A DNA stretch of 64,000 nt. Source: Dyadobacter sp. CY345 (lineage in GTDB: Bacteria > Bacteroidota > Bacteroidia > Cytophagales > Spirosomataceae). Positions 9,015 through 17,440 of this stretch are shown one piece after another. Below the pieces are notes generated by a model. That model saw only the letters and a program-made list of their open reading frames with translations. It ran no database searches and was not told the DNA's origin. The stretch spans positions 310,001-374,000 of the forward strand of contig NZ_JAKFFS010000003.1 of assembly GCF_021502725.1 (NCBI RefSeq). Direction: 5' to 3'. The translations under genes and the position numbers were made by a program. Position 1 is the stretch's first letter; the number at the start of each line of letters is the position of its first letter.

Positions 9015-9398
9015 ATGCAAGAAGAAAGGACGAGATATTCCGAGGAAGAATTAAAGGAGTTTGAGGTATTGATTCGCGGCAAATTGGAAGGTACACTCGA
9101 AGAACTTAACTATATTAAGGGAGGTTTGAGTAAAAAAAATGATAGCGGTACAGATAACACAGCAAGCACAGCCAAGTCAATTGAAGACGGTGCGGATGCG
9201 AGCGAACGTGAAAATCTTACACAATTAGCTGCCAGATTACAGAAATATTCTATTCAGCTTGAAAATGCTCTTGTTCGTATTAAAAACGGAACTTACGGTG
9301 TTTGTATAGATTCCGGAAAACTGATCCCAAAAGAAAGGCTACGCATTGTACCTCACACGCAGCAAACGATTGAAGCAAAATTGAAACGGGTAAACTAA
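9015..9398 (+). CDS. DksA/TraR-family protein with a degenerate zinc finger
   Basis: A 127-residue protein. DksA-type proteins enter the RNA polymerase secondary channel through a coiled coil and alter transcription, usually with ppGpp. The first about 100 residues are helical and charged, and the hairpin tip has an acidic ADASERE stretch like the DksA tip. The C-terminal segment GTYGVCIDSGKLIPKERL is the TraR/DksA C4 finger region. Only one cysteine is present in the whole protein: the other three zinc-ligand places read Ser, His and Gln or similar. Such cysteine-poor versions exist in the family. It is monocistronic, with its own promoter (8945) and terminator (9444). Confidence 0.82.
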   Translation: MQEERTRYSEEELKEFEVLIRGKLEGTLEELNYIKGGLSKKNDSGTDNTASTAKSIEDGADASERENLTQLAARLQKYSIQLENALVRIKNGTYGVCIDSGKLIPKERLRIVPHTQQTIEAKLKRVN

Positions 9399-9443
9399 TA
9401 ATTTCATCTGAAAAAACTTTACTCCGTTACTATACAAAAAATT

Positions 9444-9479
9444 AAAGGCAGGCTTACTTTTTAGTAAGCTTGCCTTTTT
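9444..9479. terminator. Bidirectional terminator between the DksA-like gene and sbcD
   Basis: The arms AAAGGCAGGCTTAC (9444-9457) and GTAAGCTTGCCTTT (9464-9477) pair with one mismatch around a 6-base loop, followed by a T-run. A-rich sequence on the other side lets it serve the convergent sbcD gene as well. Confidence 0.85.
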
Positions 9480-9498
9480 GCATTTATCATTTCCTGGA

Positions 9499-10719
9499 TT
9501 ATTCTTCGGCACCTAAAACTTCCCGAAACACATTTAACAATCCTTCCGAAGGCTCCTGGCCTTTATTTTTACTTTTAAAATATTCCTGAAAAAGACTTTC
9601 CATACTCAATGTAAGATCGATGGTTGAAGCGCTGCCTTCTTCTGTAATTTTTTTGATCTGGGGAATAATTTGAACCAGACCGGAATGTGCTTCATTCAAG
9701 CGTTTTTTGTCGGCAGCTTCCAGATAGTTATCCGAAACGATTGTGAGTTCAACTAAATCTTTGGAATGCTCGTGGAGCCAGATTATGGCTTCATCAATGG
9801 AATCAAACTTTCCACGACGCAGTTTCTTACCCTTTGTCAGTTCAATAGCGCGGTAATTATTTAATTTCCCAGCTTCTGCGTCAAGGATAATGACATACTT
9901 TGTTTGATTAGCTTCCGAAAAGCTATATGCCAGCGGACTGCTCGAATAAATGGATGGGGCCGGAATTTTGTCTACACGGTGATATCGGTGCAAGTGACCG
10001 AGTGCGATATAATGGATTTGTTCTGGGAAATTTTCTGTATAAATCGCCTGCGCACCACCGATATGTAAAATTGGTCGCTCCTCATCCGGTTCTTCTTCCG
10101 GCGCCGGATCGCCTTTTTTCATGACATACAAATGCGTTACCAGCAGATTGAAACCATTGTTATCCAGATATTTGTCAGCCAGTTCCTGCCAGTGTTTTTG
10201 CAAATGTGTCCGTAAATTTTCTTCCGATTCTTCCAGACCTAAAAATGTTTTCAAACGCTGTTCATTTGCATAAGGCGTATGTAAAACACGAAGCGGAACG
10301 GCTGAATTTGGGAGTTTGATTTCAATAAAACCCTTATCTGATTTCGTAACTTCAAGTCCGGCTTGCGTGCGGAAAGGCTTTATTTCTGCATTCGGAAAAC
10401 CAACAAAAATAATCCCGCAAACTTTTGCCAAAGCATCAGGCACTTCTATCCTTTCGGGAGAATCATGATTTCCAGCAATAGCAATCACAGCGCGACTTCC
10501 ATTTGCTGACAGACAATGAAGTGTACGATACAACAATTCTGTGGCCTCAGATGACGGATTGAAATTATCAAACAAATCACCGGCTACAACGACGGCATCA
10601 ACCGCTTCGCGATCCGCAATTTCACAGATTTCGTCTAAAACCAGCCTTTGCTCTTCCATTCTGGAAAAGTTGTCAAGTTTTTTTCCAATATGCCAGTCTG
10701 CGGTGTGGAGAATTTTCAT
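9499..10719 (-). CDS. sbcD: Nuclease SbcCD subunit D (Mre11-like phosphoesterase)
   Basis: A 406-residue calcineurin-type phosphoesterase. SbcD pairs with the SbcC ATPase to cut hairpins and process DNA ends. The metal-binding motifs are all visible: ADWHIG at residues 7-12, GDLFD near residue 48, GNHDSPER near residue 83, and GHLH near residue 242. The C-terminal capping region follows. Its start (ATG at 10717-10719) is fixed by MKILHTADWHIG, the canonical N-terminus. The usual partner sbcC is not next to it: downstream is a terminator and a convergent gene, and upstream is a divergent RhuM gene. Confidence 0.93.
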   Translation of the reverse strand: MKILHTADWHIGKKLDNFSRMEEQRLVLDEICEIADREAVDAVVVAGDLFDNFNPSSEATELLYRTLHCLSANGSRAVIAIAGNHDSPERIEVPDALAKVCGIIFVGFPNAEIKPFRTQAGLEVTKSDKGFIEIKLPNSAVPLRVLHTPYANEQRLKTFLGLEESEENLRTHLQKHWQELADKYLDNNGFNLLVTHLYVMKKGDPAPEEEPDEERPILHIGGAQAIYTENFPEQIHYIALGHLHRYHRVDKIPAPSIYSSSPLAYSFSEANQTKYVIILDAEAGKLNNYRAIELTKGKKLRRGKFDSIDEAIIWLHEHSKDLVELTIVSDNYLEAADKKRLNEAHSGLVQIIPQIKKITEEGSASTIDLTLSMESLFQEYFKSKNKGQEPSEGLLNVFREVLGAEE

Positions 10720-10864
10720 TTTTGGGTAATTATTTTAGCGAAATTAATACTTTGGATGGTATTAGCGGATATTTCTGAAATCTGGATTATATTATTGGAT
10801 GGATTGTTTTGTTACATTAGGGCAAACTTCTCGTATAGAAAATATTACCTTCATCGATCAACTA

Positions 10865-11860
10865 ATGGAACCTGAAAACAAATTTATTATATATACTACT
10901 CCGTCGGGCGAGGTACGAGTTGATGTTTTTTTGGAAGAGGAAACAGTTTGGCTGACGCAAAAGGCGATGGCTGCATTATTTGGAGTAGTTAAATCAACTA
11001 TTAGTGAGCATGTTGCTAATATTTACGATACCAATGAATTAAACAAAACGTCAACTGTTCGGAATTTCCGAACAGTTCAGTTGGAAGGAGAACGAAGTGT
11101 GAGTAGGGAGTTGGAATACTACAACCTCGACATGATAATTTCCGTTGGTTATCGGGTAAATTCTTCAAAAGCGACGCAGTTTAGAATATGGGCAACACAA
11201 ACGCTTAAGGAATTTATCATTAAAGGATTTGTTCTTGACGACACTCGTTTGAAACAGGGGCAAGCGGTATTTGAAAAAGATTATTTTAAAGAATTATTAC
11301 AAAGAGTTCGTTCGATACGAGCGAGTGAACGTAGGATTTATCAACAGGTTACAGATATTTTTGCAGAATGCAGTATTGATTACGACAGGAATTCGGAAAT
11401 AACCAAACATTTTTATGCTACGGTTCAGAACAAGTTTCATTTTGCAATTACCGGGAAAACCGCAGCTGAAATCGTATTTAAAACAGTGGATAGTAGTAAA
11501 GAGAGTATGGGGCTGACTACCTGGAAAAATGCGCCGGATGGAAGAGTGTTAAGATCAGACGTGACAATCGCCAAAAATTATTTATCAGAGAAAGATATTA
11601 AGCAGCTGGAACGAACTGTCACCGGATATTTTGATTATATAGAAGGCTTAATTGAACGTCAGACAACCTTTAATATGGAAGGGTTGGCGGAAAGTGTTAA
11701 CAAATTCCTTACGTTTAATGAATATAAAATATTAGATGGAAATGGAAAGGTTTCCCGACTGCAAGCAGGGAAAAGGGCAATTGCAGAATATGATAAATTT
11801 AATAAGACACAAAAAATAATATCTGATTTTGATAAGGAAATTAAGAAATTGGGCAAGTGA
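10865..11860 (+). CDS. RhuM-family protein (virulence RhuM / HTH-containing, function unknown)
   Basis: A 331-residue cytosolic protein of the RhuM family, first named from Salmonella pathogenicity island 3. An N-terminal helix-turn-helix-like stretch (VWLTQKAMAALFGV, near residue 30) is followed by the conserved YYNLDMIISVGYRVNS motif near residue 100 and a helical C-terminus. No Fic/Doc domain is attached, unlike some relatives. The ATG at 10865 is preferred because the family begins just before the FIIYTTPSGEVRVDVF segment; an upstream in-frame ATG at 10799 would add 22 poorly matching residues. Such genes are sporadic and often sit in genomic islands beside restriction or defence genes, but no such partner is seen here. 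Its 3' end overlaps the next gene by 32 bases. Confidence 0.82.
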   Translation: MEPENKFIIYTTPSGEVRVDVFLEEETVWLTQKAMAALFGVVKSTISEHVANIYDTNELNKTSTVRNFRTVQLEGERSVSRELEYYNLDMIISVGYRVNSSKATQFRIWATQTLKEFIIKGFVLDDTRLKQGQAVFEKDYFKELLQRVRSIRASERRIYQQVTDIFAECSIDYDRNSEITKHFYATVQNKFHFAITGKTAAEIVFKTVDSSKESMGLTTWKNAPDGRVLRSDVTIAKNYLSEKDIKQLERTVTGYFDYIEGLIERQTTFNMEGLAESVNKFLTFNEYKILDGNGKVSRLQAGKRAIAEYDKFNKTQKIISDFDKEIKKLGK

Positions 11861-12677
11861 GAATCTAAATGGGATCGGGCAGATATGGTCGTCTTTAGGT
11901 TTTTTTCTTATCATTTTCGCTTTATCATCCTGCAAACAAAAGCCAGCCAACTCAGAAAAAGCCGGTATCGCAATTTCTTTTGATGATCATTTTATAAACG
12001 ATTGGTATGCATTAAGACCACTTTTTCAAAAGTATAACGCCAAAGTTACTTTTTTTCTAACCTGCCCGGATTCACTAACTGCCGACGAAATTGTCAAAAT
12101 AAAACAGCTGCAAAAGGACGGACATGAAATTGGTTTTCACGGAACAATACATGGAAATGCAACAGAAATGTTGAAATCCCAAGGCGCGCAGCAATATATT
12201 GAAACCGAACTAAAACCTGGGCTGGAACATCTGGCAAGAATTGGAATAAAGCCAACTTCCTACGCCCATCCGGGTGGAAACCATACAGATCAGGCAGATT
12301 CTATATTGCTGGTAAATGGTTTTAAAATTCTCAGAGACGTGGCGCAAGCTGAAAGGAAATTATTTGGAATACCAGTCTATCACTTTGCTCCAAGAGTTAT
12401 GAACTGGATTTATTATCCATTCAACAAAGAACAAATTGTGGATGCGCTGATAATTGATGAAGGAACGAATATAAGCGAGAGTGAAATTAATGAAGCATTA
12501 AAAAAGGCAAAGGAGACGAACACAGCCATCATGCTATTCGGTCATCAGCCATTATACGGAAAGCCTAAAAACGGAGAATACGGATTCAGTGTAGCATTTT
12601 TGGAAACAATCCTGAAAGAAGCAAGAGCCCAAAACCTGAGGTTTTACACCATGTCCGAACTCCCAACCGCCAAATAA
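11829..12677 (+). CDS. Polysaccharide deacetylase-family lipoprotein
   Basis: A 282-residue NodB-homology protein, probably a metal-dependent deacetylase of an envelope or extracellular glycan. The metal-binding motif 1 reads ISFDD and motif 2 reads FHGTIHGN; YAHPGGNHT and LFGHQP match later motifs. A hydrophobic stretch ending in ALSSC near residue 35 is a lipobox, so it should be anchored on the periplasmic side or in the outer membrane. The only in-frame ATG upstream of the signal is at 11829, inside the RhuM gene, and it gives an unusually long, polar n-region. The original start may have been changed when the RhuM gene arrived. Confidence 0.82.
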   Translation: MIRKLRNWASENLNGIGQIWSSLGFFLIIFALSSCKQKPANSEKAGIAISFDDHFINDWYALRPLFQKYNAKVTFFLTCPDSLTADEIVKIKQLQKDGHEIGFHGTIHGNATEMLKSQGAQQYIETELKPGLEHLARIGIKPTSYAHPGGNHTDQADSILLVNGFKILRDVAQAERKLFGIPVYHFAPRVMNWIYYPFNKEQIVDALIIDEGTNISESEINEALKKAKETNTAIMLFGHQPLYGKPKNGEYGFSVAFLETILKEARAQNLRFYTMSELPTAK

Positions 12678-12729
12678 AACCTCCCAAAAACTCCGCGAAA
12701 AACTCAAATAACTCTGCGTTTAACAAAAA

Positions 12730-13854
12730 CTACCGTCCGAAATGCCGATCCTTGAAAGCCAGTAAAGGTTTTTCGAAATAGTTATAAGAAAGCGCCGTCA
12801 CTGCTACGGACAATACAAAAGTCAGAATGTAGAGAATAATATGGTATGCAGTGCCGGAAATTTGTGGCGCAAAAGTTCTTAAAGCATTGATTATAAAAAC
12901 AATCACAAAAACGTGATAAATATAAAGGCCGTAAGATATCTTACCTAGATAACGCATCACCTTATTTTCCAGACTGATAATTGTGTTTTTGTTACAAGAA
13001 ACATTCAAAACAAAAAAGCTGAAAAAGAGCGCGTACAATTCCAGAAAACCAGTGAAGTGAACGCCGGAAAAAAAGAGAATAGCTAACAAACTGTAAACCG
13101 CAATTTGCACATCTTTTCTAAAAACGAAATCAAGAACTTTGGTTTTTTGCGAATAAACCAGATAAGCACAAAGACCTCCCAAAGCCATAGTCTGAATCCG
13201 AAATTGGCCGAAAAAAGTAGTGATTGCCGACATTTTTTCCTCATCCGTTTTATCCAAAAGATAAACGCCACCGAATAGCAAAACCGCAGTCACTAAGAGG
13301 AAAAGAAAAACAATGCGCCCGCTCTTTTTTGGATACTTGATAATCCAGGGCCATAGATAATAAAATTGCTCTTCCACACCAATTGACCAGGTTTGTGCGC
13401 ACCAGTAAGGTAGATCATACAACACGAAAGCATAATTTGGAAGTACCAAAAGTAACAGTGCGAGCCGGGGAGCGACGTCATGCGCCAGCTTTTCATTCGC
13501 ACCCGGAAAATACAGCAGATCAATATGTGGAAAAACAAAAAACGAAAGACCGATGATCAGAAAGTAGATCGGCCAGATCCTGAAAACCCGGCGCAGATAA
13601 AATTTCTTTGCGTCAACATCACCGAAACGGCCTTTTTCTTCGAGTAGTAAATAGGTAATTAAAAATCCGCTTAATACGAAAAACAAACCTACGCCCAGTC
13701 TTCCGGCATGTTTGATGATCGTTACATCATAAAAATTATCAATACCAAAAGCATGTTTGGCTTGCTCCAGATGATGAAAAACCACCAAAAGTGCTGCGAT
13801 GCAGCGGATACCATTTAAGTTGGGGAAGTAACGTTTGTTTTCCGAGTGTGCCAC
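12730..13854 (-). CDS. Acyltransferase family 3 membrane protein
   Basis: A 374-residue inner-membrane protein of the acyltransferase 3 / OafA type, which O-acylates surface or exported sugars. The N-terminus contains the expected motif with the putative catalytic His (LVVFHHLEQ, near residue 23), followed by GVGLFFVLSGFLITYLL and about ten hydrophobic segments. The motif WSIGVEEQFYYLWPW near residue 160 is characteristic. It is convergent with the deacetylase (52-base gap, no clear hairpin) and followed upstream by the kdsC-like gene, 12 bases away, on the same strand. The two may be co-transcribed. The substrate cannot be told. Confidence 0.88.
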   Translation of the reverse strand: MAHSENKRYFPNLNGIRCIAALLVVFHHLEQAKHAFGIDNFYDVTIIKHAGRLGVGLFFVLSGFLITYLLLEEKGRFGDVDAKKFYLRRVFRIWPIYFLIIGLSFFVFPHIDLLYFPGANEKLAHDVAPRLALLLLVLPNYAFVLYDLPYWCAQTWSIGVEEQFYYLWPWIIKYPKKSGRIVFLFLLVTAVLLFGGVYLLDKTDEEKMSAITTFFGQFRIQTMALGGLCAYLVYSQKTKVLDFVFRKDVQIAVYSLLAILFFSGVHFTGFLELYALFFSFFVLNVSCNKNTIISLENKVMRYLGKISYGLYIYHVFVIVFIINALRTFAPQISGTAYHIILYILTFVLSVAVTALSYNYFEKPLLAFKDRHFGR

Positions 13855-13866
13855 GTATAATAATTC

Positions 13867-14394
13867 TTACTTCGATTCAAACCACGACATCCATTTCCCC
13901 TGCGCACGCATTACCTGCTCAATTACATCGCGAACTGCTCCGTAACCGCCTTTTGCAGGAGATACATAATCCGCTATCGCAAGAATTTCCTGGTCGGAAT
14001 CGGCAGGACAAGCACCTAAAACAGAAGTTTTCATGACTTCATAATCCGGCAAGTCGTCGCCCATGAATACAATTTCCTTTTCAGTAAGACCGCGTTCCTG
14101 AAGATATTTTTTGAAGATTGGTAACTTTCCATCTGGTGTAGTTCCAATGAAAATGTCTTTTACCCCTAAATATTCCAGCCTTTTACGAACGCCAACCTGA
14201 TTTTGTGCAGAAAGAATGGCAACATTATACCCAAGTCTGACGGCGCGGTTGATACCATATCCATCACGGACATTAAATATCCGGGGCTGTTCTCCGCTTT
14301 CCAGTGCGATAACACTGCCGTCGGTCATAACACCGTCGACATCAAAAATGAATGTTGTAATCTGTTTGAAACGCTCTTCTAAGGCTGAACTCAT
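13867..14394 (-). CDS. kdsC: KdsC-type HAD phosphatase (Kdo-8-phosphate phosphatase)
   Basis: A 175-residue HAD-superfamily phosphatase without a large cap domain, the size of KdsC, which dephosphorylates 3-deoxy-D-manno-octulosonate 8-phosphate in lipopolysaccharide core synthesis. Motif I is FDVDGVMTDG (residues 17-26), a serine follows in LSAQNQ for motif II, and motif IV is MGDDLPDYEVM. The gene lies on the same strand as the DUF2520 gene, which is just upstream (62 bases); this pair is a recurrent Bacteroidetes neighbourhood. A phosphatase for a related sugar acid is possible. Confidence 0.83.
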   Translation of the reverse strand: MSSALEERFKQITTFIFDVDGVMTDGSVIALESGEQPRIFNVRDGYGINRAVRLGYNVAILSAQNQVGVRKRLEYLGVKDIFIGTTPDGKLPIFKKYLQERGLTEKEIVFMGDDLPDYEVMKTSVLGACPADSDQEILAIADYVSPAKGGYGAVRDVIEQVMRAQGKWMSWFESK

Positions 14395-14456
14395 AAAATT
14401 TGAAGATTGGAATTGTGTGCAAAGATAGTCTAACTTTTTTCCCGGCGAAGTACCGC

Positions 14457-15263
14457 CTATTCATTTCCTATATGACGTGTCCGGATCCGCTCGGTCATTA
14501 AACGATAAATATCGGTCCACTCGGGATTTATTTCCTGTAAATATTCAAGATGACGGCCAGTTGTCGCCCAGTCGCCCCGCCTTGCCGGACCTGTTTGACC
14601 AAGCGCCGGATCTTCCGATTGCAGTGCTTTATTGATGGTGGTATTGATAAGCGGCTTTAACAAATCAAAGCTCATTTGCTCACGAGCAAGCAGATCATGC
14701 GAAACACTTAACAAATGATTGGTAAAATTACTCGCAAAAACAGCCGCAACATGCAGAATAAACCGCTCGTCAGAATCAACATGGCGAACATATTTGCTGA
14801 TACTATCGGCCAGATTTGTCAGCCGGGTTTCCACTATATCGCTTGTCCCTTCCACACAAATCGGTAACGTTTTATAATCCATCGTGACTTCCTTTGTGAA
14901 AGTTTGCAAAGGATAAAAAACACCAGTCTGCACCGGAACATCACTGTAAATTTCCAGCAGATTTTGAAGTTCGGCCAACGTTCTTGTGCCGGAGGTATGA
15001 ACGACAATTACGCCTTCTGGCAAAACAATGCGTTCAATGACAGATTTCAGCGCATCGTCTGAAACTGTAATAAAAATAATCTGCGTTTCGCTTTCCGAAA
15101 AGTTAAGATCCGGCTGAATTTCCGAATCATACAACAGCGATACCAGTTGTCTGGCCTTCTGCGTATCGCGACTGTAAACTTCACAAATAATATGGCCGGC
15201 ATCTTCAAAAGCCTGAGAAAGATGCCACGCAACATTTCCGGCGCCGATAAAGGAGATTTTCAT
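14457..15263 (-). CDS. Rossmann-fold / DUF2520 domain protein
   Basis: A 268-residue cytosolic protein. The N-terminus KISFIGAGNVAWHLSQAF is an NAD(P)-binding GxGxxxxHL fingerprint of the ProC/F420-oxidoreductase type. The later half is helical and matches DUF2520 (for example HVAAVFASNFTNHLL near residue 170 and TGPARRGDWATTGRHL near residue 227). The enzyme's substrate has not been established as far as I know. It is upstream of, and likely co-transcribed with, the KdsC-type gene. Confidence 0.85.
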   Translation of the reverse strand: MKISFIGAGNVAWHLSQAFEDAGHIICEVYSRDTQKARQLVSLLYDSEIQPDLNFSESETQIIFITVSDDALKSVIERIVLPEGVIVVHTSGTRTLAELQNLLEIYSDVPVQTGVFYPLQTFTKEVTMDYKTLPICVEGTSDIVETRLTNLADSISKYVRHVDSDERFILHVAAVFASNFTNHLLSVSHDLLAREQMSFDLLKPLINTTINKALQSEDPALGQTGPARRGDWATTGRHLEYLQEINPEWTDIYRLMTERIRTRHIGNE

Positions 15264-15322
15264 TTTTTATTGAACATTGTAATATCCTGCGTAAGTTATT
15301 AAGGCATAGTCAACTTCACAAA

Positions 15323-16066
15323 TCAGTTTACGATTGGTGCGGTTTGTTCTGCGGATGTTATACCGGAAGGCAGCTCCATAATACGCATATTACGAAAGTG
15401 AATTTCAGCTCCTTCCGCTTCAAGACAGATATATCCTTTCTTCCTTTCCGAAGCACGAAGTCCGTTTACAAATTTTCCATTGACAGATAACTTAACCGTT
15501 CCGTCCACACAAACAACCACATATTTATTCCACTCCCCTTTTCCTCTGCAACGTTTTTCAAGGGATTTGCTGCGAATGCCCCGCGGATTATCCGGAATGG
15601 CGGTCATGCCCATGGTTGGAAATAATTCGCCGTGCACATAATCGTCGGTAGCGTTATTTTGTCTTGCATAATCCAGTTCGAGCATTTGCACTTCGATCGC
15701 TTTTGTCAGCGGATCGTCTTTGAATTGCGTTCCTTCGCTCCATACAAAAATCCCGGAATTCCCGCCGGCCGTTATATGTTTCCATTCTACTTCTAAAATA
15801 AAATTTTCATATTGTTTGTCTGAACGCATCACGCCGATCGGTAATCCCGAACAGATCAGCGTTCCGTTTTTTACTTTCCAGGTTTCTTTGGAAGTGTTGA
15901 CATCAATCCATCCGTCCAGATTTTTTCCATTAAAAAGCGGACGGAAAGTTAGCGCATCTGATTGCTGCGCTTGACCTGTATGGATTGAAAACAGCACTAA
16001 GATGATAATCCTAACAATCTGATTGTTCAAAAAAATGTTATTTATGGTAAAATTTTGAATTTGCAT
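15323..16066 (-). CDS. Secreted DUF1080 (3-keto-disaccharide hydrolase-like) protein
   Basis: A 247-residue exported protein with a signal peptide ending near TGQAQ. The mature part is a lectin-like sandwich of the DUF1080 family, with [13 protein letters not shown] at its start, GNSGIFVW near residue 118 and a C-terminal [15 protein letters not shown], all hallmarks. Members occur widely in Bacteroidetes glycan-degradation loci and some hydrolyse 3-keto-glycosides. The start at 16066 (ATG) was chosen over an upstream in-frame ATG at 16171, because it gives a proper signal peptide while the longer form adds 35 charged residues. There is no SusC/D pair nearby. The 305 bases from its start to rplM hold the promoter at 16272 and nothing else evident. 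Confidence 0.85.
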   Translation of the reverse strand: MQIQNFTINNIFLNNQIVRIIILVLFSIHTGQAQQSDALTFRPLFNGKNLDGWIDVNTSKETWKVKNGTLICSGLPIGVMRSDKQYENFILEVEWKHITAGGNSGIFVWSEGTQFKDDPLTKAIEVQMLELDYARQNNATDDYVHGELFPTMGMTAIPDNPRGIRSKSLEKRCRGKGEWNKYVVVCVDGTVKLSVNGKFVNGLRASERKKGYICLEAEGAEIHFRNMRIMELPSGITSAEQTAPIVN

Positions 16067-16271
16067 GTGATAGCGTTTAGGTTTTTTTGGAATAAAAATT
16101 GTCCTGGAAATTATTTTATTAAAGTGAATTTGGTTTGTGTAATACTTGCTTAACAGCTCACAGTAACCCAAAAACTCCGCCGAAGGTCCCGGAAATGCAA
16201 TTTTCTGTATCGGTCACCCATATCATAAGTATTCGGAAAATCCAGTCATCCGGGAAAAATTACAAACATAC

Positions 16272-16302
16272 TTGTAATTCAATTTGTTAAACTCTATATT
16301 TG
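16272..16302 (+). promoter_or_regulatory. Promoter of the rplM-rpsI operon
   Basis: TTG at 16272-16274, exactly 20 bases, then TATATTTG at 16295-16302. This is a textbook Bacteroidetes housekeeping promoter. Transcription should begin about 7 bases further on, leaving a leader of about 65 bases before the rplM start. Confidence 0.8.
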
Positions 16303-16375
16303 CACTCCCATTTTGCGATGGGACTGTTCTATAACAGTGTAATTTATTGAAAATCAATTAAAATTTTTGTTAATC

Positions 16376-16819
16376 GTGGATACGTTAAGCTACAAAACCA
16401 TCTCGGCGAACAAAAACACAGTGAACAAGGAGTGGGTTGTTGTGGATGCCAAAGGTGCAGTTCTTGGTCGTTTGGCCAGTGAAGTTGCCAAAATTATCAG
16501 AGGCAAGCACAAAGCAAGTTATACTCCTCATGTAGACTGTGGTGATAATGTTATCATTATCAACGCCGATAAAGTAAAGTTGACAGGTAAGAAGTTGACA
16601 GACAAAATTTATGTTCGTCACACGGGTTACCCAGGAGGTCAGCGTTTTCAAACTCCTCGCGAATTGCTTGAAAAACACCCTGAACGTGTGATCGAGAAAG
16701 CCGTGAGAGGTATGCTTCCAAAAAGTCGTTTGGGACGTCGTTTGTTTACTAATTTGTTCGTTTATGCCGCTGCGGAACATCCGCATAGTGCTCAACAACC
16801 TAAAGAAATACAGTTTTAA
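16376..16819 (+). CDS. rplM: Large-subunit ribosomal protein L13 (uL13), GTG start
   Basis: A 147-residue ribosomal protein that binds 23S rRNA early in large-subunit assembly. [16 protein letters not shown], the LTGKKLTDK stretch and [19 protein letters not shown] segments identify it. The start is chosen as GTG at 16376, giving [13 protein letters not shown], the common Bacteroidetes N-terminus and the standard 147-residue length. A TTG at 16367 is in frame but would add three residues. It is followed by rpsI 38 bases later, the conserved L13-S9 pair, under the promoter at 16272. Confidence 0.95.
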   Translation: MDTLSYKTISANKNTVNKEWVVVDAKGAVLGRLASEVAKIIRGKHKASYTPHVDCGDNVIIINADKVKLTGKKLTDKIYVRHTGYPGGQRFQTPRELLEKHPERVIEKAVRGMLPKSRLGRRLFTNLFVYAAAEHPHSAQQPKEIQF

Positions 16820-16857
16820 GCCTCTGAGGTCTAAAACTGATAACGCAAAAGCAATAC

Positions 16858-17244
16858 ATGGAAGTTATCAACACAATTGGTAGAAGAAAAACAGCTGTGG
16901 CGCGCATCTACCTTACGCCAGGTAAAGGAGAAATCAAAGTAAACGGCCGCGATTTTAAGGAGTACTTCCCTTTCGAAGTTCACCAGATCGTTTTGCAAAT
17001 GCCTTTCGCTACTATCAGCGGTAACAATGGTTACGATGTGAAAGTAAACGTAAGAGGCGGTGGAATTTCAGGACAAGCTGAGGCTGTTCGTATGGCAATT
17101 TCACGTGCATTGGTTGAATACAACGGAGAATTCCGTGGAGCGTTGAAGAAAGAAGGATTCCTTACTCGTGACCCTCGTATGGTTGAACGTAAGAAATACG
17201 GTCGTGCGAAAGCTCGTAAGAGATTCCAGTTCTCGAAACGTTAA
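16858..17244 (+). CDS. rpsI: Small-subunit ribosomal protein S9 (uS9)
   Basis: A 128-residue ribosomal protein whose C-terminal tail reaches the P-site tRNA. The N-terminus INTIGRRKTAVARIYLTPG and the end KKYGRAKARKRFQFSKR, finishing in the invariant Ser-Lys-Arg, are diagnostic. Length is normal. It is the second gene of the rplM-rpsI operon; the rpsB leader follows after its stop. Confidence 0.97.
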   Translation: MEVINTIGRRKTAVARIYLTPGKGEIKVNGRDFKEYFPFEVHQIVLQMPFATISGNNGYDVKVNVRGGGISGQAEAVRMAISRALVEYNGEFRGALKKEGFLTRDPRMVERKKYGRAKARKRFQFSKR

Positions 17245-17254
17245 TATTTTCTTT

Positions 17255-17294
17255 GTCAGGAATAGTCAAGTATGGTCAGGAAATAGTCAGGTAT
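17255..17294 (+). repeat. Two imperfect 20-base tandem units between rpsI and rpsB
   Basis: GTCAGGAATAGTCAAGTAT (from 17255) is followed immediately by GTCAGGAAATAGTCAGGTAT (17275-17294), differing by one inserted base and one substitution. A second short echo, AAATGACAA, occurs twice further on (around 17322 and 17339). The 196-base gap to rpsB otherwise has TTGACA (17352) and TACTTATC (17375) at 20-base spacing, which could be a weak promoter. The whole gap may be a leader involved in rpsB control; that is inference. Confidence 0.5.
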
Positions 17295-17440
17295 CGTTTC
17301 GGCTTAGGAGCAAAACAATAAATGACAATCCCTTTCAACAAATGACAACTTTTGACAGAAAGATGTCCAGACAGTACTTATCGTGCCCGATGTGCTGTGC
17401 TGCGTAAAAAATTATCAATCTTATAAATTCAAATTTGGCA

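Noticed and set aside
10799..10864. Longer start for the RhuM gene at 10799
   Set aside because: It adds 22 residues with no resemblance to the family's N-terminus; the ATG at 10865 fits.
17168..17407. An open frame of 79 codons after rpsI
   Set aside because: It overlaps rpsI in another frame, runs through the repeat-rich leader and has no recognisable protein features.
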